A DNA stretch of 64,000 nucleotides from Stappia indica (GCF_009789575.1 NZ_CP046908.1:3377001-3441000); one strand, 5' to 3'; numbered from the stretch's first letter, positions 17,004 through 26,618 are shown. Numbers and translations are program-made. The notes: generated by a model not told the origin, from the sequence alone.

Positions 17004-18008
17004 ATGTCCGCGGCATCCGGTTCGAAGGCCCTGAACGGCAAGCTCGTCACCGTGTTCGGCGGGTCCGGCTTCATCGGGCGCCATGTGGTCCGGGCGCTGG
17101 CCCGGCGCGGCTATCGTGTCCGCGTCGCGGTGCGTCGCCCCGATCTGGCCGAGCATGTGCAGCCGCTCGGCGCCGTCGGCCAGATCATGCCGGTGCAGGC
17201 GAACCTGCGCCATCGCTGGTCGGTCGACCGGGCGGTGGTCGGCGCCGATGCGGTGGTCAATCTCGTCGGCATTCTCTACGAGGCCGGCGCCCAGACCTTC
17301 GACGCGGTGCAGACCTTCGGCCCGCGTGCGGTCGCCGAGGCGGCGCGCGCCGCCGGTATTGACCGTGTGGTGCATCTGTCGGCCATCGGCGCCGATGCCG
17401 CATCGCCCGCCGCCTATGCCCGGTCCAAGGCGGCCGGCGAGCAGGCGGTGCTGGAAACGACGCCTCAGGCGGTCATCCTGCGCCCCTCCATCGTCTTCGG
17501 TCCCGAGGACGACTTCTTCAACCGCTTCGCCTCGATGGCGCGCATGTCGCCGGTGCTGCCGCTGGTCGGCGGCGGCGTGACGAAGTTCCAGCCGGTCTTC
17601 GTCGGCGACGTCGCCGAGATGGTGGCGCGCGCCGTCGACGGCGAGCTGACGCCCGGCGGCATCTACGAGCTTGGCGGGCCGGAGGTTCTCTCCTTCCGCG
17701 AGTGCCTGGAGACGATGCTCAAGGTGATTCGCCGCAACCGCGTGCTGGTGCCGCTGCCCTTCGGCCTTGCCCGCATCCAGGCGCGGTTCCTGCAGATGCT
17801 GCCCAAGCCCCTGCTGACGGTCGACCAGGTCGAGATGCTGAAGGTCGACAACGTGGTCTCGGTCGAGGCCGAAGCGGAAGGGCGCACGCTCAAGGCGCTG
17901 GGCATCGAGCCGCGCACGCTGGCGACGATCCTGCCGACCTATCTGGAGCGCTATCGCGAGCACGGCCAGTACGATGCCAACCGCATGACGGCCGGCCCGG
18001 AAGTCTGA
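17004..18008 (+). CDS. complex I NDUFA9-family NAD(P)-binding protein
   Basis: 334 residues, extended/atypical SDR. The nucleotide motif GGSGFIGRHVVRALARRG is at about 15-32, and a Tyr in AAYARSKAAGE stands where the catalytic Tyr-x3-Lys would be. The family includes the mitochondrial NDUFA9 accessory subunit of complex I and bacterial relatives that bind NADPH. Start 17004 has GAGGGAG upstream; a longer in-frame start at 16722 is rejected. Role in this bacterium unknown; it ends at a strong terminator. Confidence 0.9.
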   Translation: MSAASGSKALNGKLVTVFGGSGFIGRHVVRALARRGYRVRVAVRRPDLAEHVQPLGAVGQIMPVQANLRHRWSVDRAVVGADAVVNLVGILYEAGAQTFDAVQTFGPRAVAEAARAAGIDRVVHLSAIGADAASPAAYARSKAAGEQAVLETTPQAVILRPSIVFGPEDDFFNRFASMARMSPVLPLVGGGVTKFQPVFVGDVAEMVARAVDGELTPGGIYELGGPEVLSFRECLETMLKVIRRNRVLVPLPFGLARIQARFLQMLPKPLLTVDQVEMLKVDNVVSVEAEAEGRTLKALGIEPRTLATILPTYLERYREHGQYDANRMTAGPEV

Positions 18009-18030
18009 TTTCTTGTGACGGAAACGCCCG

Positions 18031-18073
18031 CGAGCCGGAGCGGCAGGCCGCCGCTCCGGCTCGTTGTGTTTTT
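18031..18073 (+). terminator. intrinsic terminator after the NDUFA9-like gene
   Basis: A 14-bp perfect stem (18031-18044 with 18050-18063) with a 5-base loop is followed by TTGTGTTTTT. It lies between convergent genes. Confidence 0.88.
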
Positions 18074-18086
18074 ACCGTAGCCCGCA

Positions 18087-18461
18087 TCAATCGAGCCCGT
18101 GCCGCCACAGGCCGAAATCCGAACCGAGCCGGCGGATCCGCTGCCGCTCGCGGCGGCTGAGCCCGTCGTCCGGCTCGTAGCCGAAATAGCCGCGCGACAG
18201 GCCGATGTCGCGCAACCCCGCCTCGTCCAGCCGCTCCAGCGCCGCCTGGGTGCGCCGCGCCGAGCGCCAGCGCCGCCAGCGGGCAGCGAGGGCCCGCGCC
18301 GCCCGTGCGAGCAGCAGTGCCGGCAGGAAGCGCGGGGGCGTGGGAAAGTCGTAGGGGTCTGCCGCCGCGCGGCCGCTCTTCGGCGTTGCCGTCCCGGTAG
18401 GGCGGGTCTCGAGCGAAGCGGTTCTGATGGCCCCCATTCTGTTCACGCGCATGTCGGTCAT
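18087..18461 (-). CDS. DUF1127 domain protein
   Basis: 124 residues. The C-terminal half carries the DUF1127 pattern ARWRRWRSARRTQAALERLDEAGLRDIGLSR. DUF1127 proteins are small, Arg-rich and common in alphaproteobacteria, and some bind RNA. The N-terminal half is basic and Pro-rich without a domain. The start at 18461 has AGGAGAG 10 bases upstream; a longer frame has no ribosome-binding site. It is divergent from the WYL regulator and shares the control region containing the inverted repeat at 18555. Confidence 0.82.
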   Translation of the reverse strand: MTDMRVNRMGAIRTASLETRPTGTATPKSGRAAADPYDFPTPPRFLPALLLARAARALAARWRRWRSARRTQAALERLDEAGLRDIGLSRGYFGYEPDDGLSRRERQRIRRLGSDFGLWRHGLD

Positions 18462-18554
18462 GGCTGGCTCTCCTGTTGCCGGGCCGCGTTTCCGGTGAGG
18501 CCCGTGATGGGCGCTGCGTTGTGGAAAGCGGCGATGCGAAGCAGGATGGCAGGG

Positions 18555-18582
18555 CATACCTGACACCAGCGCGTCAGGTATG
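18555..18582. promoter_or_regulatory. operator-like inverted repeat before the WYL regulator
   Basis: CATACCTGAC (18555-18564) and GTCAGGTATG (18573-18582) are perfect 10-base inverted arms with an 8-base spacer. They lie between the divergent DUF1127 and WYL-regulator genes, 45 bases before the regulator's ATG. YafY-type regulators commonly bind sites with TGACA...TGTCA-like arms, so autoregulation is likely. Confidence 0.65.
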
Positions 18583-18627
18583 TTTTGGCAGTGTCGCGGC
18601 AGGTGATTTTTTCGGGAGAAGAGAGCG

Positions 18628-19662
18628 ATGAACGCCATCGAACGGGCGCTCGGCATCCTGCTGCTGCTGACCGGCGGCCAGCGCAGCGCGGTCGAGCTGG
18701 CGGAGCGATTCGGCGTCTCCGTGCGCACCATCTACCGCGATGTCGACCGGCTGCTGGCGCTCGGCATTCCGGTGGAGGCCGAGCGCGGGGCGGAGGGCGG
18801 CTACCGGCTGGCGCGCGACTACCTGCAGCCGCCGGTGGCGCTGACCCGCGGCGAGACGGCGGCCCTGCTGGTGGCGCTGGCCCTGGTGCGGGGCCTGCGC
18901 GCGACGCCGCTCCTGTCGGAGCTGGATGCGGCCGAGGCGAAGCTGCTGGCCTCCCTGCCGCGCGCGGCGCGCGAGCTCTTCGCGCAGGGCGAGCGCATCG
19001 TCGGCATCGAGTGCCCGCCGGCCGACATCTTCCACCCGGAGCCCGACGGCACCGGCGAGGGCGATACGCAGCTTGCCGTCGACCGCTTCATGCAGGGGTT
19101 GCTGGCCTCAAGGCGCGTGCGCCTGACCCACGAGAACCCCTATCGCGGCCGCAGCGCCGACTACGACATGGAGCCGCACGGCATCCTGTTCGACCGCGAC
19201 CGCTGGTATCTGTTCGGCCACGACGTCGACCTGGGCTCGGAGCGGCTGATCCGCGCCGACCGGGTGCAGGAGATCGAGGTGTCCGGCCTCGCCTTCCGCC
19301 CGCGCGCCGCGCTCTCCGTGCAGAGCCAGATCGGCCGCGCCTGGCTGTCGCGGGCCATGCGCCGCTGGGAGGGGGAGGGCCGGGTCAGCCGGCTTCTCGT
19401 CACGCGCGAGCAGGCGGCGCGCCTGCAGCGCGACTGGTACTACCGCCACGCGATCTTCGGGGCGCAGCACGAGGAGACCGCGCAAGGGGCGGGGCACTGC
19501 CTGCTGGAGGTGCGCATCCCCAGCACGGAGGCCGAGGTGATCCTGCCGCTGGTGCGCTGGCTCGGGCCGGGGGCGCGATTGCTCTCCCCGGACGAGCTGC
19601 GCCGCCAACTCGCGCACGAGCTGGCGGCGATGGCGGCCGAGGCCTCAGCCGAAGAGATATAG
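18628..19662 (+). CDS. YafY-like HTH/WYL-domain transcriptional regulator
   Basis: 344 residues. A helix-turn-helix (1-60, [30 protein letters not shown] and GGYRL) of the DeoR/HTH_11 type is followed by a WYL domain (about 145-240) with [14 protein letters not shown] domains sense small ligands or nucleic acid. The start has GGGAGAAGAGAGCG ahead. Its 3' end overlaps the convergent uppP by 18 bases. It probably represses itself and possibly the divergent DUF1127 gene through the 18555 repeat. Confidence 0.92.
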   Translation: MNAIERALGILLLLTGGQRSAVELAERFGVSVRTIYRDVDRLLALGIPVEAERGAEGGYRLARDYLQPPVALTRGETAALLVALALVRGLRATPLLSELDAAEAKLLASLPRAARELFAQGERIVGIECPPADIFHPEPDGTGEGDTQLAVDRFMQGLLASRRVRLTHENPYRGRSADYDMEPHGILFDRDRWYLFGHDVDLGSERLIRADRVQEIEVSGLAFRPRAALSVQSQIGRAWLSRAMRRWEGEGRVSRLLVTREQAARLQRDWYYRHAIFGAQHEETAQGAGHCLLEVRIPSTEAEVILPLVRWLGPGARLLSPDELRRQLAHELAAMAAEASAEEI

Positions 19663-20451
19663 GCCGGCGAAACCGGCAAGGCCGACGCCGATGCGCCACC
19701 AGGCGAAGGGCGCGAAACCGTGCCGGGTGACGAAGTCGAGCAGGCCGCGTACCACGAAGACGGCGGTGACGAAGGCGGCGACGAAGCCGACCGCGATGAT
19801 GGTCACGTCGTCGACCGACAGGATGTTGCGGTTCTTGTAGAGGTCGTAGGCGAAGGCGCCGGCCATGGTCGGCATCGCCAGGAAGAACGAGAACTCGGCC
19901 GCCGAGCGCTTGTCGGTGCCCAGCAGCAGGGCGCCGGCAATGGTCGAGCCGGAGCGCGAGACGCCCGGCACCATCGCCAGCGTCTGGAAGAAGCCGATGG
20001 CCAGGCACAGCCACAGCGGATAGCTCATCGCGTCGTCGTAGCGCGGCACCCGCTTCATCCGGTCGACGGCCAGCAGCGCGATGCCGCCGGCTACCAGCGT
20101 GGTGCAGATCAGCGCCGGCGATTCGAACAGCACCGTCTTGATGAAGCCGTGGGCGAATACGCCGATCACCGCGGCCGGCAGGAAGGCGAGCAGGATGCCG
20201 GCGACGAAGCGCCGCGCTTGCGCCTCGTGCGGCAGCGCCATCGCGATGCCCCACAGGCGGTGGAAATAGACGGACAGGATGGCGAGGATGGCGCCGAGCT
20301 GGATCAGCACCTCGAAGGTCTTGCCGGTGCTCTCGAATCCGATGAAATGTCCGAGCAGCAGGATATGCCCCGTCGAGGAAACGGGAATGAACTCGGTCAG
20401 GCCCTCGACGAGGCCGAGGATCAGCGCTCCGACGAGCGTCTCCGATTGCAT
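19645..20451 (-). CDS. uppP: undecaprenyl-diphosphate phosphatase UppP (BacA)
   Basis: 268 residues, the family length, with about eight membrane helices. Both active-site signatures are present: [14 protein letters not shown] (about 17-30) and [10 protein letters not shown] (about 168-177). It recycles the undecaprenyl carrier lipid for peptidoglycan and other cell-surface polymers and confers some bacitracin resistance. Start 20451 ([18 protein letters not shown]) is chosen over an upstream frame without homology. Convergent with the WYL regulator. Confidence 0.96.
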   Translation of the reverse strand: MQSETLVGALILGLVEGLTEFIPVSSTGHILLLGHFIGFESTGKTFEVLIQLGAILAILSVYFHRLWGIAMALPHEAQARRFVAGILLAFLPAAVIGVFAHGFIKTVLFESPALICTTLVAGGIALLAVDRMKRVPRYDDAMSYPLWLCLAIGFFQTLAMVPGVSRSGSTIAGALLLGTDKRSAAEFSFFLAMPTMAGAFAYDLYKNRNILSVDDVTIIAVGFVAAFVTAVFVVRGLLDFVTRHGFAPFAWWRIGVGLAGFAGLYLFG

Positions 20452-20576
20452 GGGCTGGACTCTCCGGTTCCTTGCGGGGGTTCCTTGCGGGAATTGCCGC
20501 GTTGTACGACGGCGTGGTGCGGCGTATACGGGGCCCCTGGCAACGGTGCCGCCCGCATCCTGCACCGTTTGATTAA

Positions 20577-20590
20577 CCGTAACCGGTTAC
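20577..20590. promoter_or_regulatory. 14-bp perfect palindrome just before fzlA
   Basis: CGTAACCGGTTACG is a perfect palindrome ending 9 bases before the ATG at 20600, in the divergent uppP-fzlA gap. It overlaps where the ribosome-binding site or -10 should be, so a protein bound there would block expression. No regulator is identified. Confidence 0.45.
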
Positions 20591-20599
20591 GATCCTCTT

Positions 20600-21292
20600 A
20601 TGCTGACGTTGTATCGCCATCCGTTCTCGCCCCAGTCGCGTTTCGTGCAGCTTGTGCTGGCCGAATACGGCGCCAAGGTGGAGTTCGTCACCGAGCGCCC
20701 CTGGGAGCGCCGTCGCGAGTTCCTGATGCTCAATCCGGCCGGATCCCTGCCGGTGCTGCGGGAAAACGACGGCCCGCCCGTGTGCGGGGCCTTCGCCATC
20801 ATGGAATATCTCGACGAGACGCGCGGCTATGCGGTCGGCGACCGCCGGCTGATGCCCGACCACCCGGACGCGCGCGCCGAGACCCGGCGGCTGGTCGACT
20901 GGGCGGTGAACAAGCTCGACACCGAGGTGATCGGCCCCTTCGTGCGCGAGCGGATCTACAAGCAGGACATGCCGTCCTCGCAGGGCGGGGGATCGCCGGA
21001 TTCGGCCATCCTGCGCGCCGCGCGCTCCAATATCGGCCACCATCTGCGCTATTTCGGCTATCTTGCCGCCTCGCGCAACTGGCTGGCGGGCGAGCGGCTG
21101 ACCTTCGCCGATTTCGCCGTGGCGGCGGAGTTGTCCTGCGCCGACTACCTGGGTGAGGTGCCATGGGCGGAGGAGGAAAACGTCAAGGCGTGGTACGCTC
21201 GGATGAAGTCGCGTCCGAGCTTCCGTCCGCTGCTGGCGGAGAAGATGCTGGGCATGCCGCCGGCGTCAGTCTACGCCGACCTGGACTTCTGA
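20600..21292 (+). CDS. fzlA: glutathione S-transferase-fold protein, probable FtsZ-binding FzlA
   Basis: 230 residues: an N-terminal thioredoxin-like GST domain ([24 protein letters not shown]) and an all-helical C-terminal domain (about 90-215). The C-terminus YADLDF puts an Asp at position 227, and a Trp lies at 35. From memory, Caulobacter FzlA is a GST-like FtsZ-binding division protein of similar size with functionally important residues W38 and D227. I infer FzlA on that basis; an ordinary GST is the alternative. It is divergent from uppP and its 3' end overlaps the queG frame. Confidence 0.75.
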   Translation: MLTLYRHPFSPQSRFVQLVLAEYGAKVEFVTERPWERRREFLMLNPAGSLPVLRENDGPPVCGAFAIMEYLDETRGYAVGDRRLMPDHPDARAETRRLVDWAVNKLDTEVIGPFVRERIYKQDMPSSQGGGSPDSAILRAARSNIGHHLRYFGYLAASRNWLAGERLTFADFAVAAELSCADYLGEVPWAEEENVKAWYARMKSRPSFRPLLAEKMLGMPPASVYADLDF

Positions 21293-22470
21293 GCCCGCAG
21301 CAGGCGGCCCGGCTGAAGGCCTCGCTCGCCGACAAGGCGCGGGCGCTGGGCTTCGACGACATGCGCGTCGCCCTTGCCGATGCACCGCCCCGGACATCCG
21401 AACATCTCGCAGGGTTCATTGCCGCCGGCCACCACGGCTCGATGGAGTGGATGGCCGAGACGGCGGAGCGCCGTGCAGCGCCCCAGGCCCTGTGGCCGGA
21501 TGCGCGCCGGGTGATCAGCCTGGCGCTCTCCTACGCGCCGGACGGCGATCCGCTGGCGAGCCTCAGTGCGCGCGAGCAGGCGACCATCTCCGTCTATGCC
21601 CGCAACCGCGACTATCACGACATCATCAAGGGCCGGCTCAAGGAGCTGGCGCAGCACCTTCTGGCCCAGGCCCGGCGCATGGGGCTGGGCGAGGGCGAGG
21701 TGAAGGTCTTCGTCGACACCGCCCCGGTGATGGAAAAGCCGCTGGCCCAGCAGGCGGGCCTCGGCTGGCAGGGCAAGCACACCAATCTCGTCTCGCGCCG
21801 CCTCGGCTCCTGGTTCTTCCTCGCCGAGATCTTCACCGACCTGGAGCTGCCGGTGGACGAGGCCGAGGTCGACCATTGCGGCTCCTGCCGCGCCTGTCTG
21901 GAGGTCTGCCCGACGGACGCCTTTCCCGCGCCCTACCGGCTCGATGCGCGCCGCTGCATCTCCTATCTCACCATCGAGAACAAGGGGCCGATCCCGCGCG
22001 CCTTCCGCGCTGCCATGGGCAACCGCATCTATGGTTGCGACGACTGCCTTGCCGCCTGTCCCTGGAACAAGTTCGCGGTCGAGGCGCACGAGGCACGGCT
22101 CGTCGCCCGCGACGAGCTGCGCGCGCCCGCGCTCGCCGACCTGCTGCAGCTGGACGATGCGGCGTTCCGCACGCTCTTTTCCGGCTCGCCGATCAAGCGC
22201 ATAGGCCGCGACCGCTTCCTGCGCAACGTGCTGGTCGCCGCCGGCAATTCCGGCTCGCCCTCGCTTGCCGCCCGTGTCGAGCCGCTGCTCGCCGACGACA
22301 GCCCGCTGGTGCGCGGCGCCGCCGTCTGGGCGGCCTCGCGCCTGCTGCCGCAGGCACGCTTCGCCGCCCTTGCTTCTGCCGCGCTGGCAGGGGAGCAGGA
22401 CGAGGAGGTGCGCGGGGAGTGGCAGGCGGCCCTTGCCGCCGACGACGATGGTCCGGCCCGGCCGGATTGA
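21163..22470 (+). CDS. queG: epoxyqueuosine reductase QueG
   Basis: Two 4Fe-4S motifs are seen, [16 protein letters not shown] and [13 protein letters not shown], behind an N-terminal cobalamin-binding QueG domain, with a HEAT-like C-terminal part. It reduces epoxyqueuosine to queuosine in tRNA. Family likeness begins at [27 protein letters not shown], near 21289. The only standard in-frame starts are ATG 21163 (GGGTGAGG upstream) and GTG 21190 (GGAGGAGG upstream), both far inside fzlA. So either there is a 103-130 base overlap with an N-terminal extension, or translation starts at CTG 21289. The protein is otherwise complete (about 394 residues from 21289, 435 from 21163). Confidence 0.9.
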   Translation: MGGGGKRQGVVRSDEVASELPSAAGGEDAGHAAGVSLRRPGLLSPQQAARLKASLADKARALGFDDMRVALADAPPRTSEHLAGFIAAGHHGSMEWMAETAERRAAPQALWPDARRVISLALSYAPDGDPLASLSAREQATISVYARNRDYHDIIKGRLKELAQHLLAQARRMGLGEGEVKVFVDTAPVMEKPLAQQAGLGWQGKHTNLVSRRLGSWFFLAEIFTDLELPVDEAEVDHCGSCRACLEVCPTDAFPAPYRLDARRCISYLTIENKGPIPRAFRAAMGNRIYGCDDCLAACPWNKFAVEAHEARLVARDELRAPALADLLQLDDAAFRTLFSGSPIKRIGRDRFLRNVLVAAGNSGSPSLAARVEPLLADDSPLVRGAAVWAASRLLPQARFAALASAALAGEQDEEVRGEWQAALAADDDGPARPD

Positions 22471-22487
22471 GGTCGGCCGGACCGAGA

Positions 22488-23252
22488 TCAGGCCAGCATG
22501 TGGCCGCCGTCGACCGGGATCGCCGCGCCGGTCATGAAGCGCGAGGCATCGCTCGCCAGCAGCAGGAAAGGCCCGTCGAGATCCTCGTAATGGCCGATGC
22601 GGCGCATCGGCACCTGCCGGATCATCGCCTTGCCGGCTTCGGTGTCGAAATAGCCCTGGTTGATCTCGGTCTCGAAATAGCCCGGCTCCAGCGCGTTGAC
22701 GCGCACGTTCAGCCGCGCGAATTCCAGCGCCAGCGCCCGCGTCATCTGCACGACGCCGGCCTTGGAGACCGCATAGCAGGCGGTTCCCATGCTCACCCGC
22801 TCGCCCAGGATCGAGGCGATGTTGACGATGTTGCCGGGCGTTCCCGTCTCGCGCCAGTGGCGGGCGGCGGAGATCGCCATCAGCCAGACGCCGCGCAGGT
22901 TGACCGACATCACCGCATCGAAATCCTCCGCCGTCTGGTCGACCGCAAGCCCGGCCCGGGCGATGCCGGCATTATTGACGAGAATGTCGAGCCCGCCGAG
23001 CTTCGAGACCGCATCGGCAAGGCAGGCATGGATTGCCGCTCCGTCGCCGACATCGAGCGCCAGCGCCGCCGCCTTTGGTGCGCCGAGCCCGAGCAGTTCC
23101 TCCACCAAGGCCTCGAGCCGGTCCTGGCGTCGCGCCGCCACCACGATGGAGGCGCCGGCCCGCGCCGCGACCCGCGCGAAATGCGAGCCGAGCCCGCTCG
23201 AGGCGCCGGTGATCAGCATCCGTTTGCCGGACAGGTCCGCTGAAAGTGTCAT
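22488..23252 (-). CDS. short-chain dehydrogenase/reductase
   Basis: 254 residues with the classical SDR signature: TGASSGLG (about 15-22), NNAG, a catalytic Ser in VNIASILGERVSM, and YAVSK. The C-terminal PVDGGHMLA is typical. Start 23252 has GGGGGAC upstream; a 40-residue upstream extension in frame is rejected as Arg/Pro-rich shadow. Convergent with queG. Sequence resembles 3-oxoacyl or sugar-alcohol type SDRs, but substrate is unknown. Confidence 0.9.
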   Translation of the reverse strand: MTLSADLSGKRMLITGASSGLGSHFARVAARAGASIVVAARRQDRLEALVEELLGLGAPKAAALALDVGDGAAIHACLADAVSKLGGLDILVNNAGIARAGLAVDQTAEDFDAVMSVNLRGVWLMAISAARHWRETGTPGNIVNIASILGERVSMGTACYAVSKAGVVQMTRALALEFARLNVRVNALEPGYFETEINQGYFDTEAGKAMIRQVPMRRIGHYEDLDGPFLLLASDASRFMTGAAIPVDGGHMLA

Positions 23253-23456
23253 GATGTCCCCCGTGAGCGTGTTGCGCCGGAGCGGGGCATGCCTCCTGGA
23301 AAGGAGGCGCCGGTCCGGCAGGGTCGCGCGGGGCAGCAAGGGCGCGGCCCGCAGGCGCGGATGCGCGATCATGGCAGGCGGGGGCGCCGGGCGCCATGGC
23401 CGATTGGCCGGCCTGTGGGAAGCGGCTGGCCTGCGGAGCGGGCCGCAGCTTGCCGT

Positions 23457-23957
23457 TTAGCGGGTGAAGGCGGAAAAGGCCTGCACCACGCCTTCGTAGA
23501 CGGCGCGCTTGAACGGGATGACGAGGCCGGGCAGTTCCTCCGCCCGCTGCCAGCGCCACTCGCTGAATTCCGGCTTGTGACCGTCGGGCGGCGTCAGGAT
23601 GTCGATCTCGCTCTCGTCGCCCTCGAAGCGGAAGGCGAACCACTTCTGCGTCTGGCCCTTGTAGCGCGCCTTGTGGCGCAGCGGCACGATGTCGGCCGGA
23701 TAGTCGTAGGAGAACCAGGACGGCGCCTCGGCGATCAGCGTGATCGAGCGGATCGCCGTCTCCTCGTAGAGCTCGCGGCGGGCAGCCGGCAGCGGGTCCT
23801 CGCCGGCATCGATGCCGCCCTGCGGCATCTGCCAGCAATAGTCGGGATCGACCCCGCCCTCCGGCGCGCGCTTGCCGGTCCACACCAGGCCGTCGGCATT
23901 GAGCAGCATCACGCCCACGCAGGGGCGATAGTCGGGCAGGGCGGCGGGGCTGAGCAC
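23457..23957 (-). CDS. rppH: RNA pyrophosphohydrolase RppH (Nudix)
   Basis: 166 residues. The Nudix box (GGIDAGEDPLPAARRELYEE) lies near residue 47, with RPCVGVMLLN before and WQMPQGGID, WFAFRF as in RppH. It removes pyrophosphate from RNA 5' ends and so starts mRNA decay. The start is GTG at 23957, with AGGAGACC about 9 bases upstream. It is the distal gene of the ctpA-yibQ-rppH run, conserved in Rhizobiales. Confidence 0.93.
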   Translation of the reverse strand: MLSPAALPDYRPCVGVMLLNADGLVWTGKRAPEGGVDPDYCWQMPQGGIDAGEDPLPAARRELYEETAIRSITLIAEAPSWFSYDYPADIVPLRHKARYKGQTQKWFAFRFEGDESEIDILTPPDGHKPEFSEWRWQRAEELPGLVIPFKRAVYEGVVQAFSAFTR

Positions 23958-24024
23958 GCGGCAGGTCTCCTGAAGGCAAGTTGGCCGGAAAGGCCGGGCA
24001 GGGGTAGGGACAGGGCGGGGGCGG

Positions 24025-25212
24025 CTATTGGCCGGCGCGGTCGATGGAGGCGCTGATCGGGATGAGCTGCAGCCCGCGCTCTTCCAGGTCGCGCGACCAC
24101 CGTGCCAGTTCCTCGATGGTCACGGGAAGCGCGCTGGCAACGCCGACGGCGATGCCGCGTGCCCGCGCCGTGCCTTCCAGCTGCAGCAGCCGGGCGGTGA
24201 TGTCCTTGGGCCGCGGCACGTCGTCGATGACGAGATCCGCGTGGGAGAACGGGGTGCGCAGTCCGCTCGCCGTCGCCGTTGCGATGCTGCGCGAGGACGA
24301 ACCGTCGTCCACATACATCAGGCCGCGCTGGGTGACCTCGCCGAGCAGTTGCTGCAGCGAGCTTTCCGAGGCGGTGAAGCGGGCGCCCATGTAGTTCATC
24401 ACGCCGACATAGTTGGTGATTCGGCTGAGCAGCCACGACAGGCGGTCGCGCAGCTCCACCGGTGTGTTGCTGACCAGGAGCGTGTGCGGGCCCGGATCGT
24501 TATCGGGATAGTCGAACGGCTCCATCGGCAGCTGCAGCAGCAGCTCGTGGCCGGCGCGGCGGGCCTGCTGCATCCAGCGGTCGATGCTGGAGCCGTAGGG
24601 CGCGAAGGCGAGGGTGATGTCGGGGGGCAGCCGGTCGATTGCCGCCTGGGTGCTGGTCTGCGACAGGCCGAGGCCGCCGACGATGATCGCGATCTTGGGG
24701 ACGGAGGCGAACGACTGACTGACAGGACGGGCATAGATGTCGAGCGGCCGCAACCCGTTGTCGGAGACTGTCGGCAGCCGGCCGTGCGGCCCGCTTTCGC
24801 TCACCCTTGCATCGGGGCGCTCGGACAGTCCCTGGCCGCTTGCCAGCGACGGCATGTCGTCTTCGGGCTGCGCGGCAAGGTCCTGCTCGCCGGCCGGCTT
24901 GGGCTCGAAACGCGGACCCAGCGTCTCGTCGCGGCCGCCATCGGCCTGCGATCCCGGCTCGCCCTGCTCCGGCAGGGTCGGGCGGATTTCCACCACGCCG
25001 AAATCGCGGGCGGTCAGGCCGTCGAGGGAGCGCTCCAGGGGGATCGAGGCGGTGGGCTCGCCGCCCAGCGGATCGTCGACCACGCCGATCCACACCAGCG
25101 CGGTCAGCGCCAGCAGGGTGATCATGCCTGCGCCGATCAGCCCGAGCGGCAGGTTGAGATATTTCTTCTTGTTGCTCAGCCCGAGGGGAGTCGAGAGGTC
25201 ATTTCCCGCCAT
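24025..25212 (-). CDS. divergent polysaccharide deacetylase family protein (YibQ-like)
   Basis: 395 residues. A short cytoplasmic tail and one membrane anchor (about 20-45) precede a disordered Pro/Glu/Asp-rich stretch (50-160) and then a divergent NodB-like domain (about 170-390: IAIIVGGLGLSQTSTQAAID, LPPDITLAFAPY, MNYMGARFTA, YVDDGSSSRS). The conserved Asp of YibQ homologues is seen in the DDG segment. It follows envC and ctpA, as in many proteobacteria, and so probably acts in cell-wall remodelling at division. The reaction is not established. Confidence 0.9.
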   Translation of the reverse strand: MAGNDLSTPLGLSNKKKYLNLPLGLIGAGMITLLALTALVWIGVVDDPLGGEPTASIPLERSLDGLTARDFGVVEIRPTLPEQGEPGSQADGGRDETLGPRFEPKPAGEQDLAAQPEDDMPSLASGQGLSERPDARVSESGPHGRLPTVSDNGLRPLDIYARPVSQSFASVPKIAIIVGGLGLSQTSTQAAIDRLPPDITLAFAPYGSSIDRWMQQARRAGHELLLQLPMEPFDYPDNDPGPHTLLVSNTPVELRDRLSWLLSRITNYVGVMNYMGARFTASESSLQQLLGEVTQRGLMYVDDGSSSRSIATATASGLRTPFSHADLVIDDVPRPKDITARLLQLEGTARARGIAVGVASALPVTIEELARWSRDLEERGLQLIPISASIDRAGQ

Positions 25213-25283
25213 GGTGCCTCATCCGCTTTCAAGACGGGCGGCTGCGGGCTCCCCTCCCCAGGGCGCCCGCGGCCGGTCGTTGG

Positions 25284-26618
25284 TCAGTTCGGAATGGCGG
25301 CCTTCTGGTCGCCGACCGGCGGGAAGGCGCTGTTCACCTGGACGCCGTTGAGCAGGTCGAGCGCCAGCTTCAGCTGGGCATCGTCCTTGGGATCCGGCGG
25401 CACATAGGCCTGGCTGCCGGACTGCTCCTCGCCATCGCCCTGCAGGTGGCCGCGCAGGCCCGCCTCGCCCTTGGTCTCCGCGCCGCTGGCGCGCAGTTCC
25501 TCGGGCAGTTCCTGCAGCACCTCGATGTCCGGGGTGATGCCCTTGGCCTGGATCGAGACGCCCGACGGGGTGTAGTAGCGCGCCGTCGTCAGCCGGATCG
25601 CACCGTTGGCGCCGAGCGGGACGATGGTCTGCACCGAGCCCTTGCCGAAGGACCGGGTGCCGAGCACGGTGGCGCGGCGGTGGTCCTGCAGGGCGCCGGC
25701 GACGATCTCCGAGGCCGAGGCCGAGCCGCCGTTGATCAGCACGATCACCGGCTTGCCGTTGGCCAGGTCGCCGGAACGGGCGTTGTAGCGCTGGGTCTCG
25801 TCGGCGTTGCGGCCACGGGTCGAGACGATCTCGCCGCGCTGCAGGAAGGCGTCGGAGACGGCAATCGCCTGGTCGAGCAGGCCGCCGGGATTGTTGCGCA
25901 GGTCGAGCACGAAGCCCTTCAGCTTGTCGGAGCCGATCTGCTTGGCGACCTCGTCCATGCCGTCCTTCAGGCCGTCATAGGTCTGCTCGTTGAACTGGGT
26001 CACGCGCAGGTAGCCGACATCGCCTTCCTCGCGGAAGCGCACCGACTTGATGCGGATGATGTCGCGGGTGATCGTCAGCTTGACCGGCTCGGCCACGTTC
26101 TCGCGGCGCAAGGTCAGCTCGATGCCCGTGTTGATCGGTCCGCGCATCTTGTCGACGGCTTCCGACAGGGTCAGGCCCTGGATCTGCTCGCCGTCGAGAT
26201 GGGTGATCAGGTCGCCGGCCATCACGCCGGCCTTGAAGGCGGGCGTGTCGTCGATCGGGGTGACGACCTTGACCAGGCCGTCCTCCATGGTGACCTCGAT
26301 GCCGAGGCCGCCGAACTCGCCGCGCGTCTGCACCTGCATGTCGCGGAAGTGCTTGGGCGACAGGTAGCTCGAATGCGGGTCGAGCGAGCTCAGCATGCCG
26401 TTGATGGCCGACTCGATCAGTGCCGCATCGTCGGGAACCTCGACATAGTCGGAGCGGACCCGCTCGAACACGTCGCCGAAGAGGTTGAGCTGCCGGTAGG
26501 TGTCGGAGGCGGCGGCATTCGCCACGCCGCTGACACGCACGGGCATCTGCGAGAGGGCGGTGATTGTCGCGCCACCGATGAGCGCACCGACCAGCAACAG
26601 GGAAGCTTTCCGAATCAT
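25284..26618 (-). CDS. ctpA: S41-family carboxy-terminal processing peptidase
   Basis: 444 residues. N-terminal signal or anchor (MIRKASLLLVGALIGGATITAL), a PDZ domain (about 90-170, GLGIEVTMEDGLVKVVTPI) and the S41 protease core. The catalytic Ser lies in GGSASASEIVAGAL and the Lys in TRSFGKGSVQT. It cleaves C-termini of periplasmic or envelope proteins. Start 26618 has AAAAGG upstream. It overlaps envC by 4 bases, so the two are coupled, matching the view that both act in envelope maintenance. The C-terminal tail is acidic and Gln/Ser-rich. Confidence 0.95.
   Translation of the reverse strand: MIRKASLLLVGALIGGATITALSQMPVRVSGVANAAASDTYRQLNLFGDVFERVRSDYVEVPDDAALIESAINGMLSSLDPHSSYLSPKHFRDMQVQTRGEFGGLGIEVTMEDGLVKVVTPIDDTPAFKAGVMAGDLITHLDGEQIQGLTLSEAVDKMRGPINTGIELTLRRENVAEPVKLTITRDIIRIKSVRFREEGDVGYLRVTQFNEQTYDGLKDGMDEVAKQIGSDKLKGFVLDLRNNPGGLLDQAIAVSDAFLQRGEIVSTRGRNADETQRYNARSGDLANGKPVIVLINGGSASASEIVAGALQDHRRATVLGTRSFGKGSVQTIVPLGANGAIRLTTARYYTPSGVSIQAKGITPDIEVLQELPEELRASGAETKGEAGLRGHLQGDGEEQSGSQAYVPPDPKDDAQLKLALDLLNGVQVNSAFPPVGDQKAAIPN

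Noticed and set aside
20571-20590. CtrA binding site before fzlA
   Set aside because: TTAACC is present once, but the second TTAA half-site at the right spacing is absent.
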